Positions 1-6,481 are shown, counted from the stretch's first letter. The stretch is 6,803 bases of DNA from Campylobacterales bacterium (GCA_027056215.1 JALULO010000234.1:1-6803), one strand, 5' to 3'. Program-made: numbers and translations. The notes: a model not told the origin generated them from the sequence alone.

Positions 1-1
1 A

Positions 2-43
2 AGTGAGATTAAAGATATGTTTGAGAGAGTTGTAGAGTTGTGA
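2..43 (+). CDS. C-terminal tail of a gene entering from the left (partial)
   Basis: One plus-strand frame is open from the window edge to a TGA at 41-43 and would encode the last 13 residues, SEIKDMFERVVEL. This reads like an amphipathic terminal helix. The other two plus frames stop at 4-6 and 33-35, so this is the frame that reaches furthest before the non-coding spacer. The fragment is too short to assign a family, and no start or ribosome binding site is visible. If real, the gene converges on the cytidylyltransferase whose stop codon is at 143. One minus-strand frame is also open across this stretch, so coding here is only a reasonable guess. Confidence 0.35.
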   Translation, partial: SEIKDMFERVVEL

Positions 44-142
44 AAATAATTTTATGTTAGCAAATCGTTAAGTAACAGCCACTCTAAATTTATTGACTAG
101 CAAGTTTTGTTAACTATTTCTCTTCTCGGTAAAGCTTATTAT
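44..142. other. AT-rich spacer between two converging genes
   Basis: These 99 bases lie between the putative tail gene and the stop codon of the cytidylyltransferase. I looked for an intrinsic terminator and found only a 5-bp inverted repeat (TGTTA/TAACA) with a 13-base loop and no following T-run. No gene, repeat or convincing regulatory site is visible. Confidence 0.5.
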
Positions 143-586
143 TTATCCGATAGTATGCACCATATATTTACCCTTATGAGATTGGGCTATAACATTTTGT
201 TTTATTTTAGTAGATGAAGTTTGTGGGTTATAGGTAACTTGAACTATTTTTTTTCCTTTTGATCTTAAGTATTCTTCTACTGCAATATTGTGTGGTTCAT
301 TTCCCCAATCCTCTCCGATTACAAAAATATCAACATCCAACTCTTTGCAATTTGTTACATATTCTAACTTTTCATAAGATACAACATCATCTACACATTT
401 TAGTGCTTTTAACATTTCCATTCTTTGCTTTAACGGTATTACTGGAATATTTGGTTTATAAGAGTTTACTACTTCATCAGAAGCAACACCAACTACTAGC
501 GTATCACCCAATGTTTTGCAGTATTCCAACAAAGCTAAATGACCAACATGTAACAAATCAAAAGTTCCAACAGTATATACAATCAT
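143..586 (-). CDS. TagD/CCT-family nucleotidyltransferase (glycerol-3-phosphate cytidylyltransferase-like)
   Basis: This 147-residue protein is a small cytoplasmic cytidylyltransferase of the TagD/CCT type, which joins CTP to a phosphorylated alcohol and releases pyrophosphate. The nucleotide-binding signature GTFDLLHVGH is at residues 7-16, with H13 and H16 as the catalytic HxGH histidines. A mid-protein arginine (R55 in KQRMEML), the segment VIGEDW (89-94) and the closing SSTKIK (124-129) match TagD landmarks. The usual RTxGISTT signature is altered: residues 119-126 read YNPQTSST, so the arginine position is Tyr. The protein is about 15 residues longer than Bacillus TagD because of a C-terminal extension. 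The ATG is well supported by AAGGAGA (complement of 594-600), 7 bases upstream. It is divergent from the CDP-alcohol phosphatidyltransferase. The substrate is uncertain: glycerol-3-phosphate, phosphoethanolamine or another phospho-alcohol. An adenylyltransferase role is also possible. Confidence 0.88.
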   Translation of the reverse strand: MIVYTVGTFDLLHVGHLALLEYCKTLGDTLVVGVASDEVVNSYKPNIPVIPLKQRMEMLKALKCVDDVVSYEKLEYVTNCKELDVDIFVIGEDWGNEPHNIAVEEYLRSKGKKIVQVTYNPQTSSTKIKQNVIAQSHKGKYMVHTIG

Positions 587-684
587 AATTCAATCTCCTT
601 AGATAATCTTTATTGTGCTACAGTACCATAATTATTAGAAATAGTAGTGATATTTAAAAAATAATCAAATAAAGGACTTATCTT
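587..684. promoter_or_regulatory. Divergent promoter region, cytidylyltransferase / phosphatidyltransferase
   Basis: This 98-base AT-rich spacer separates two head-to-head genes, so promoters for both must lie here or inside the opposing gene. It holds the two ribosome binding sites: AAGGAGA (complement of 594-600) for the leftward gene and AAAGGA (671-676) for the rightward gene. I see no good -35/-10 pair on either strand and no perfect palindrome. The promoter role is inferred from gene orientation only. Confidence 0.45.
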
Positions 685-1341
685 ATGTCAAACAAAAACG
701 CTAAGAGTATAGAAAACCAACAACCAACTATTTTATCTTATGTTAAAGATTTACCAAATCTTTTATCTCTTTCTGGATTGGCTTGTACTGTTTTAGCTAT
801 ATATTTTAGTATTAAGGGTCAATATGGGGCAGCTATGATTGGTATGGTTTGGGCTGTTGCTTTTGATTGGGCTGATGGGTTGGTCGCAAGAAAATTAAAA
901 GGTAGAACGCCTACAGATGCAAAATTTGGTGGGCAACTTGATGTACTCATAGATATAGTAAGTTATGGGGTGACTCCTGCTATTTTACTTTTAAGTTATG
1001 GAAATTTTCAACCTATATATCTCATAGGTGCATTTATCATGATATCGGCTGCTGCCATTCGACTTAGTTATTTTAGCACTTATGGATTAGCAGGTGGTAC
1101 AAAGTATACAGGACTTGCTCTTGATAACAATAGCCTGATTTTGGTTTTTGTATTTTTGTTTGAGAATATGGTAAGTCATGGTACTTTTTCAATCATTTTA
1201 TATGTTAGTGGAATTGGACTTGCTATTTTAAATGTATCAGAGATCAAAACACCAAAACTTTCAGGAAATCCTAGAAATGTCTATCTACTTGGAGCTTATA
1301 CTTTAGGGATAACGACTATTTATGGCTTACAACTTATATAA
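685..1341 (+). CDS. CDP-alcohol phosphatidyltransferase family membrane protein (PssA-like)
   Basis: This 218-residue integral membrane enzyme belongs to the CDP-alcohol phosphatidyltransferase family, which moves a phosphatidyl or phospho-alcohol group from a CDP carrier onto an alcohol acceptor in the inner membrane. The metal-binding motif is present: D61, D64, G65, A68, R69, then G82, D86 and D90. Several hydrophobic segments (roughly residues 26-42, 47-62, 92-104, 110-126, 149-163, 168-183 and 199-215) fit the usual six-helix bundle. The N-terminal LPNLLSLSGL is typical of PssA/PgsA relatives. Two departures stand out: 12 residues separate AR from G where the textbook motif has 8, and the PssA-like GLP motif is replaced by GLALDNN (143-149). 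Phosphatidylserine synthase is the conventional label, but the acceptor cannot be decided here. The ATG follows AAAGGA (671-676) by 8 bases. It is divergent from a cytidylyltransferase. Confidence 0.87.
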   Translation: MSNKNAKSIENQQPTILSYVKDLPNLLSLSGLACTVLAIYFSIKGQYGAAMIGMVWAVAFDWADGLVARKLKGRTPTDAKFGGQLDVLIDIVSYGVTPAILLLSYGNFQPIYLIGAFIMISAAAIRLSYFSTYGLAGGTKYTGLALDNNSLILVFVFLFENMVSHGTFSIILYVSGIGLAILNVSEIKTPKLSGNPRNVYLLGAYTLGITTIYGLQLI

Positions 1342-1410
1342 AATTAATTTAAATACAATATCTAAAATAACTTAATATTTAAGATGGCTTATTTGGGACT
1401 ATGGAGGTGG

Positions 1411-1426
1411 TTTTGTTAAAACAAAA
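1411..1426. repeat. 16-bp palindrome, possible operator
   Basis: The arms TTTTGTT and AACAAAA are perfect reverse complements separated by only AA. A 2-base gap is too short for an RNA hairpin loop, so if functional it is more likely a DNA site for a dimeric regulator than a terminator. AT-rich palindromes also arise by chance in a genome of this composition. Confidence 0.35.
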
Positions 1427-1452
1427 ATATAGCTACACTTTTATACATCTGT

Positions 1453-1491
1453 TTGACACCTAAGATTATTTTGGGTTTTAGTGACTATTAT
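1453..1491 (+). promoter_or_regulatory. Candidate nhaA promoter elements
   Basis: A perfect -35-like TTGACA lies at 1453-1458. With an 18-base spacer it pairs with TTTAGT (1477-1482), a 4/6 match to TATAAT. Alternatively TATTAT at 1486-1491 matches TATAAT at 5 of 6 positions but has no -35 at a normal distance. Campylobacterota promoters are known to depend little on a -35, which would favour the second reading. Neither is proven. Confidence 0.3.
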
Positions 1492-1507
1492 ATAAAAACA
1501 AATAGTC
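1483..1507. repeat. 7-bp inverted repeat before nhaA
   Basis: GACTATT (1483-1489) and AATAGTC (1501-1507) are perfect reverse complements around an 11-base AT-rich loop, ending 13 bases before the AAAGGA ribosome binding site of nhaA. It could be an operator overlapping the -10 region, or an RNA stem if transcription starts further upstream. There is no T-run directly after it, so it is not a classical terminator. Confidence 0.35.
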
Positions 1508-1530
1508 GATATATATGAAAAAAGGAAACA

Positions 1531-2865
1531 ATGATGAGAATTTATGCGCCATGGGAAAAAACTTTTAAAAAGATTTCAACCCCTTTTGAACATTTTTTAC
1601 ATGCCCAGACTACGACAGGTATCATTTTGATGTTTATGACACTCTTGGCTTTGGTACTTGCTAACTCACCAGTTGCAGAAATCTATAGTAATTTTTTCCA
1701 TACAAAAGTAAACTTTACGATTGGTTCATGGGAGTTATCGCATACTATCCACCATTGGATCAACGATGGGTTGATGGCTATATTTTTCTTCATCATTGGA
1801 TTGGAAATAAAAAGAGAGATAGTTGTCGGTGAACTTTCAAATATGAAAGTTGCAATTTTACCAATTTTATCTGCTATAGGTGGTATGCTTTTACCGGCAC
1901 TTATATACCTTAGCATCAATCATGGCAATGCAGGCTCTGCTGGTTGGGGTATACCTATGGCTACAGATATCGCCTTTGCTATTAGTGCATTGGTTCTTTT
2001 GGGAAAAAGGGTTTCCCCAGCCCTTGTAACTTTTTTAGTCGCACTAGCTATCGTAGATGATCTTGGTGCTGTTTTAGTTATAGCCATTTTTTATACTGAT
2101 CAAATCAATTTATTGCCACTACTCTTAGCGGGTCTATCATTTTTGATATTGATTGCATTTAATCGTTTTGGTATTCGCATGATTTTACCTTATTTTATCG
2201 TGGGGTTATTTATGTGGTTTTTCATGTTAGACTCTGGTGTACACGCGACTATAGCCGGTGTTATAGCTGCATTGGCGATACCATCAAAACCAAAACGAAC
2301 ACCACTTGACTTTTCCGAGCATGTTAAAAAACTACTGGATGAATATGATCGCTATCCTGTAGAAAAAGGATATATGCTCCATGAAAGACAAAAGGCAATC
2401 TTGATCAATATAAAAGATAGCATAGATGCCACAGGTACACCTGCATCAAAGTTAGAAAATGATTTACACTTGCCTGTAGCACTCATAGTTATCCCTCTAT
2501 TCGCCTTGGCAAATGCTGGGATTGCAATAGATTTTTCCTCTATCGGTGAAACGATTACAACACCTGTGTCGATGGGAATCATCGCCGGATTGATCTTGGG
2601 AAAAGTGATCGGTATCTTTGGTGTGGCATGGCTTGCTATCAAACTTGGTATCGCAAAATTACCAAAAGGAAGTACCATAAATCAACTCTTTGGAGTGTCC
2701 TTTTTGGGAGGAATCGGTTTTACGATGTCTATCTTTGTTGCAGATTTAGCCTTTCCTGGCAATGAAGCCTTGATCTTTCAAGCGAAAGTGGGAATCTTAG
2801 CAGCTTCACTATTTGCAGGATTGTTTGGGTTTTTGTGGTTAAGATTTATAGCATCGAGTAAATAA
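1531..2865 (+). CDS. nhaA: Na+/H+ antiporter NhaA
   Basis: This 444-residue inner-membrane antiporter of the NhaA family exports Na+ (and Li+) in exchange for H+, controlling cytoplasmic pH and salt. Family landmarks are intact: ATDIAFAISAL with D146, AIVDDLGAV with the ion-binding pair D176/D177, SGVHATIAGV with H238 (counterpart of the E. coli pH-sensing His225), ILGK with K358 in the conserved-lysine segment, and GIGFTMSIFVADLAF near the C-terminus. At 444 residues it is longer than E. coli NhaA (388). Most of the excess is a charged cytoplasmic loop at about residues 251-312, as I recall for Helicobacter pylori NhaA. Two ATGs lie in tandem (1531 and 1534); AAAGGA at 1521-1526 lies 4 bases before the first and 7 before the second, so either may be used. 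It converges on tex. Confidence 0.97.
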   Translation: MMRIYAPWEKTFKKISTPFEHFLHAQTTTGIILMFMTLLALVLANSPVAEIYSNFFHTKVNFTIGSWELSHTIHHWINDGLMAIFFFIIGLEIKREIVVGELSNMKVAILPILSAIGGMLLPALIYLSINHGNAGSAGWGIPMATDIAFAISALVLLGKRVSPALVTFLVALAIVDDLGAVLVIAIFYTDQINLLPLLLAGLSFLILIAFNRFGIRMILPYFIVGLFMWFFMLDSGVHATIAGVIAALAIPSKPKRTPLDFSEHVKKLLDEYDRYPVEKGYMLHERQKAILINIKDSIDATGTPASKLENDLHLPVALIVIPLFALANAGIAIDFSSIGETITTPVSMGIIAGLILGKVIGIFGVAWLAIKLGIAKLPKGSTINQLFGVSFLGGIGFTMSIFVADLAFPGNEALIFQAKVGILAASLFAGLFGFLWLRFIASSK

Positions 2866-2879
2866 GAAAAATCCTAAAC

Positions 2880-4976
2880 TCAAACTCCTTGCAAACTAAG
2901 ACTAACGCGTCCTCTTTCACGATCGATTTCAATCACTTCGATCCGTGGCAGGTACTGGTTTAAAGAGAGTGCTTCTAAAGGGTGAGAGATACGTTTCTCA
3001 CTCATTTTAGAGATATGAATCATACCATCATTTTTAAGCCCGATATCTATAAAAGCGCCAAAATCCGCTATATTTCTTACAATACCCGAAACGATACTTC
3101 CTTTGTGTAGTGTATCGATGTCGGTTACATCATCACGAAATGGGATGGCAGGTAGTTCACTTCTAGGATCAAATCCAGGTTTTGCCAACTCTTTTTTAAT
3201 ATCTTGAATCGTCATCTCTCCAACACCAAACTTTTCACAAAGTATCTTAGTGTCAAGATCTGGATTTTTTAGTAGTGTTGTTGCGATCTTATAACTTTCG
3301 GGGTGGACTCCGGTATTGTCTAGTACGCTTTTCCCTTCGCGTATACGTACAAAACCTGCACACTGTTCATACGCCTTTTGTCCAACGCCTTTGACTTGTA
3401 AAAGTGCTTCTTTACTTCTAAATAGACCTTTTTCTTCACGGTATGAAACGATATTTTCTGCCACTTTTTGTCCCACACCTGCCAGATAAGAGAGCAAGGA
3501 AACCGAAGCACTGTTTACATCCACTCCTACGCGGTTTACCAGATCTTCTACACACTCATGCAACTTTCGCTCTAGTAGTTTTTGATCTACATCATGCTGA
3601 TACTGCCCTATTCCGAGTGACTTTGGATCTATTTTAACCAGTGCAGCCATCGGGTCTCTTAACCGTTGTGCGATAGAAATCGCCCCTCGTATCGTCACAT
3701 CAAGATCAGGATACTCCTGTGTTGCAACTTTAGAAGCAGAGTAAACCGATGCACCCGCTTCGGAGACAACGGTATATTTGAGGGTATGGGTACTCTCTTT
3801 ATTGTAACGGACAAAAAAGTCTTGTGTTTCACGCGATGCCGTACCATTTCCAATCGCTACACCACTGATGCCATACTTTTGAACCAATCTATCTATCACT
3901 TTCACAGATCCCTCAAAGTCGAGATTGGGTGCAGTGGGATAGATCACACTATGGTCTAAGTATTTGGCGTTTTCATCGATAACCGCTAGTTTACACCCTG
4001 TACGAAATGCTGGATCAACACCAAGCAATACTTTTCCTGTTACAGGTGGTGTCATCAGAAGTTGTGTCAAGTTCTTACCAAAAACAGAAATCGCTGCACG
4101 ATCAGAACGCTCTTTGAGCACATGATGTACTTCTCTTTCGATAGAGGGAAACAAAAGCCGTTTAAAGCCATCTTGTAACGCTTCAAAATAAAACACACTA
4201 CTACTTTGCATGTGGCTTTTGATACGAAAGCGTTTAAGGGTTTCAAAGTAGCGATCTGTGTCGATAGTGATTTTGAGACTAAGTTCTTTCTCTTTGACAC
4301 CGCGCATGATCGCTAGATAACGGTGTGAAGGTACAAATGCCACTTTTTCGCTATGCTCTGCATAGTTTTTATAGATGCTGTTTTGTTGAAAACCTTTGGC
4401 TTTCTTTACTTCCAAAAAACCATGTTTAAGTGCTATATTTCGTACGATATCTCGCTCTTTGGCATCATCGCTATAACGCTCTGCGATGATATCTTTCGCC
4501 CCTAAAATCGCTTCATCAACACTGCTTATCGTACCTTTACAATACTTTTTCGCCTCTTTTTCAAATGCTTCTTTACAAAGTGTCCCCTTTTGTAAAAGAT
4601 TAGCCAAAGGTTTCAAACCATTTTGCACCGCCTTCATAGCACGTGTATTTTTCTTCTCTTTAAAAGGGCGATACAAATCTTCAAGCTGAGTTATACTCAT
4701 TGCCTCTTTTAGAGCATTATGTAGTTTTGTATCCAACACATCTCGCTCTTTTAGAGTACTTATGATTTCATCGCGTCTTTGCAAAAAGTTTTTGGTTTTT
4801 TCATACTGTTCAAAAAAAGTACGCAACACTTCATCATCCGCACCACCAGTCATCTCCTTACGATAACGAGCGATAAATGGAATCGTTGCACCCTCTTCTA
4901 AAAGGGAGAGTACATTTTCAATCTGCTTTTTGGATAGTGTTGTTTTACCTACAAGTAATGTCAAAAGTTCTTTCAT
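2880..4976 (-). CDS. tex: Tex family S1 RNA-binding protein (transcription accessory protein)
   Basis: This 698-residue cytoplasmic protein is a full-length Tex/YhgF homologue, slightly shorter than E. coli YhgF (about 773). Family landmarks appear in order: the N-terminal helical segment TIPFIARYRKEMTGG (31-45), LEDLYRPFKEKKNTRA (98-113), the YqgF/RNase H-like domain opening at GVDPAFRTGCKLAVID (319-334), GNGTASRETQ (376-385), EAGASVYSAS (406-415), the strongly conserved DPKSLGIGQYQHDV (450-463), tandem helix-hairpin-helix elements (about 492-546, with AGVGQKVAENI and VKGVGQKAYEQ) and a C-terminal S1 domain (about 623-695, DFGAFIDIGLKNDGMIHIS). Tex binds nucleic acid and is linked to transcription and stress tolerance; its precise activity is poorly defined. 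The start lies 6 bases after the M23 stop, so it is probably the last gene of a four-gene operon. Its ribosome binding site is weak, suggesting translational coupling. Confidence 0.97.
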   Translation of the reverse strand: MKELLTLLVGKTTLSKKQIENVLSLLEEGATIPFIARYRKEMTGGADDEVLRTFFEQYEKTKNFLQRRDEIISTLKERDVLDTKLHNALKEAMSITQLEDLYRPFKEKKNTRAMKAVQNGLKPLANLLQKGTLCKEAFEKEAKKYCKGTISSVDEAILGAKDIIAERYSDDAKERDIVRNIALKHGFLEVKKAKGFQQNSIYKNYAEHSEKVAFVPSHRYLAIMRGVKEKELSLKITIDTDRYFETLKRFRIKSHMQSSSVFYFEALQDGFKRLLFPSIEREVHHVLKERSDRAAISVFGKNLTQLLMTPPVTGKVLLGVDPAFRTGCKLAVIDENAKYLDHSVIYPTAPNLDFEGSVKVIDRLVQKYGISGVAIGNGTASRETQDFFVRYNKESTHTLKYTVVSEAGASVYSASKVATQEYPDLDVTIRGAISIAQRLRDPMAALVKIDPKSLGIGQYQHDVDQKLLERKLHECVEDLVNRVGVDVNSASVSLLSYLAGVGQKVAENIVSYREEKGLFRSKEALLQVKGVGQKAYEQCAGFVRIREGKSVLDNTGVHPESYKIATTLLKNPDLDTKILCEKFGVGEMTIQDIKKELAKPGFDPRSELPAIPFRDDVTDIDTLHKGSIVSGIVRNIADFGAFIDIGLKNDGMIHISKMSEKRISHPLEALSLNQYLPRIEVIEIDRERGRVSLSLQGV

Positions 4977-4982
4977 GTTTTC

Positions 4983-5858
4983 TTATCTCTCAAAAAGTAT
5001 ATCGATAGTATCGATAAATTGTAACGGATCAACTTGTACCCCATTTACCCTAACTGAAAAGTGTAGGTGTGGTCCTGTTACTCTGCCTGTTGCACCTGCG
5101 AGTCCTATGATAGAACCTTTTTTGACAAAATCACCTTTTTTGACTTTAAAACGACTTAGATGGTAGTAACAGGTATAGATACCTTGTCCATGGTCTATGA
5201 TAACGGAGTTTCCGGCAAAAAATCGTTTTTTTGTCAATACAACCCTGCCTCTGGCAACGGCTTTGATGGGTGTGCCTTTTTTAGCCCTAAAATCTGTTCC
5301 TGAATGATAACTTTTTAAGACACCGTTAAAAAGACGTTTATTGCCAAAAGCACTGGTAATCTTGCTATCCAACGGATACGACAAAGGAGCTTGGATATAG
5401 AGTTTTTTGGTTTTTGTGTTGTAAATCTTCATCGCTTCTTTGCGTTCTCTTGCGATTCTTTGTTGGTTTTTACGACTGATCTTTGCACGTGATGGGGCTA
5501 CGGTTAGTTTTTCCGTTTTGTAGTTGCCTTCACAGATGGTGATCTTGTAACTGCTATAATATTTTTGCCCATCTTCAACATAAACGATCACAAGTTTACT
5601 CTCTTTTGGTTTGGTATAGTAACTAGTCGGAATCAATGCATAAAAACTACGTCCTGCTCTGAACTTATCATGATAAAAAGGATATCGTATACCTTCATAA
5701 GCGGCATATATTTTTTGCAATTTTGGCTCATTTATATCTGCTTTTAATCGCACTAGCATCGTCTGTGCATTGGCAACGTGTGTATCAGAAAGTTCTATCT
5801 CGATAGAGCCATAAAGTAACCCTATCGTAAAAAACAACATCAAAACTATTTTTATCAT
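4983..5858 (-). CDS. Secreted M23 (LytM-type) peptidoglycan metallopeptidase
   Basis: This 291-residue protein has a short hydrophobic N-terminus (residues 1-17, positive at K3) consistent with a Sec signal peptide, so it should act in the periplasm. Residues about 20-120 form a family-specific N-terminal region. A strongly basic helical linker follows (about 124-152), then the LytM/M23 domain (about 160-285). Zinc ligands are visible as H185 and D189 in HSGTDF and H266 in the HLH motif; H233 (YYHLS) and H264 fit the catalytic histidines. The complete set predicts an active zinc endopeptidase cutting peptidoglycan cross-bridges. In Campylobacterota, M23 enzymes such as Csd1-3 and Pgp3 set cell shape; this one is shorter than Csd3 and I cannot equate them. 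The ATG overlaps the HAD stop as ATGA (5855-5858), with AGGAG (complement of 5866-5870) 7 bases upstream. Confidence 0.93.
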   Translation of the reverse strand: MIKIVLMLFFTIGLLYGSIEIELSDTHVANAQTMLVRLKADINEPKLQKIYAAYEGIRYPFYHDKFRAGRSFYALIPTSYYTKPKESKLVIVYVEDGQKYYSSYKITICEGNYKTEKLTVAPSRAKISRKNQQRIARERKEAMKIYNTKTKKLYIQAPLSYPLDSKITSAFGNKRLFNGVLKSYHSGTDFRAKKGTPIKAVARGRVVLTKKRFFAGNSVIIDHGQGIYTCYYHLSRFKVKKGDFVKKGSIIGLAGATGRVTGPHLHFSVRVNGVQVDPLQFIDTIDILFER

Positions 5859-6481
5859 ATACGTACTCCTAGTTTTAAGCCAAGTTCATCCACACTACTT
5901 AGGGCATCTTCATGGTCGCTAAATCCCCAGTCAACCAACAGTGCGTCTATACCTGCATTGTGTGCTGCGGCGATATCACGTTCACCATCTCCGATCATGA
6001 GAAAACTTTTTTTATCTGCTTTATAAAAATCAACGATTTTTTCCAACATCATCGGGTGTGGTTTTGCCTTTTCTACTTGGTTTGCACAAACAACAATCTC
6101 AAAATATTTAGCGATACCTAAAGCGTCAAGAAGCGGTGCGGTAGATACGTCGTAAGCATTGGTCGCAACACTGAGATGGTGTGTTTTGGAAAGTTTGTCA
6201 AGCAAAGTTCCTATGCCCTCATAAAGTTTGGTCTGCTTGTGATGATTTTGATGATAGTACGCATGAAAATGTTTTTCATGTATTTCTTCAAAATGCTCAC
6301 TTTCATAAAAAAACCGTGCAGGATTGATGGAAGTATCATTGATAGTTTTTGTGATGATCTCATTTTTTAGCGCACAAAGACCTATCTGTTCTCGTACATA
6401 GTTTATGGTATTGGCAAGTAGCTTGGATGAGTCGATAAGTGTACCATCCATATCAAAGATCAAGTGTGTTTTAGTTTGCAA
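5855..6481 (-). CDS. HAD-superfamily phosphatase (phosphoglycolate phosphatase-like), TTG start
   Basis: This 208-residue cytoplasmic hydrolase of the haloacid dehalogenase superfamily resembles Gph/PpaX-type phosphatases, which remove phosphate from small molecules through an aspartyl-phosphate. All four motifs are visible: DMDGTLIDSS with D10 (nucleophile) and D12, T107 in ATNAYD, K140 in KAKPHP, and GDGERD with D165/D169. The stretch between motifs I and II (about 15-95) is a helical C1 cap and includes an unusual histidine cluster (six His in residues 68-81). The start codon is TTG at 6479-6481. The first ATG comes at residue 11, after the catalytic D10, so it would destroy the enzyme. 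AAAGGA (complement of 6491-6496) sits 9 bases before the TTG. The gene overlaps the upstream Kef-like gene by 22 bases and the downstream M23 gene by 4. The substrate cannot be told from sequence. Confidence 0.92.
   Translation of the reverse strand: MQTKTHLIFDMDGTLIDSSKLLANTINYVREQIGLCALKNEIITKTINDTSINPARFFYESEHFEEIHEKHFHAYYHQNHHKQTKLYEGIGTLLDKLSKTHHLSVATNAYDVSTAPLLDALGIAKYFEIVVCANQVEKAKPHPMMLEKIVDFYKADKKSFLMIGDGERDIAAAHNAGIDALLVDWGFSDHEDALSSVDELGLKLGVRI
5866..5870 (-). promoter_or_regulatory. Ribosome binding site for the M23 gene inside the HAD gene
   Basis: AGGAG on the minus strand lies 7 bases before the M23 ATG and is formed by the last codons of the HAD gene (LGV region). Together with the ATGA stop/start overlap at 5855-5858 it suggests coupled translation. 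Confidence 0.6.

Larger units (their letters stand above)
1342..1530. promoter_or_regulatory. nhaA upstream leader
   Basis: This 189-base stretch contains no convincing gene. The phosphatidyltransferase gene ends without a recognisable intrinsic terminator; the only nearby repeat is CTTAA/TTAAG, an all-AT stem too weak to count. Further in are a 16-bp palindrome (1411-1426), a consensus-like TTGACA (1453-1458), a 7-bp inverted repeat (1483-1507) and the nhaA ribosome binding site AAAGGA (1521-1526). A 5-base complement, AGGTG (1405-1409) with CACCT (1457-1461), could form a long-range stem. Transcription of nhaA presumably starts in this leader. Confidence 0.45.

Noticed and set aside
259..588. 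Plus-strand reading frame of 109 codons over the cytidylyltransferase
   Set aside because: It is antisense to a gene with clear family motifs, has a low-complexity Leu/His/Gln-rich translation and no ribosome binding site; treated as a shadow.
1374..1386. Terminator after the phosphatidyltransferase gene (CTTAA/TTAAG)
   Set aside because: The stem is five AT-rich pairs with a 3-base loop and no T-run follows; too weak for an intrinsic terminator.
1384..1463. Two tiny plus-strand frames in the nhaA leader (MAYLGLWRWFC at 1384-1419; 20 codons from ATG 1401 to 1463, with GGAGG before an internal TTG at 1413)
   Set aside because: The ATG starts lack ribosome binding sites and neither peptide resembles a known leader. 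GGAGG before TTG 1413 is suggestive but would give only 16 residues; not enough to call a gene.
1342..1530. Possible ion-sensing riboswitch before nhaA
   Set aside because: Ion-responsive RNA motifs before nhaA are known in other bacteria, but I cannot match this AT-rich leader to a consensus; only short isolated stems are visible.
2352..2678. Minus-strand 108-codon frame inside nhaA
   Set aside because: It lies entirely antisense to well-conserved NhaA sequence and its translation has no recognisable motif.
3320..3959. Several 60-100 codon frames over tex on both strands
   Set aside because: All sit within the conserved YqgF-like and HhH coding regions of Tex in other frames and have no independent coding signal.
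4930..5166. Plus-strand 78-codon frame across the tex/M23 junction
   Set aside because: It is antisense to the tex start and the M23 catalytic domain, with no ribosome binding site or family match.
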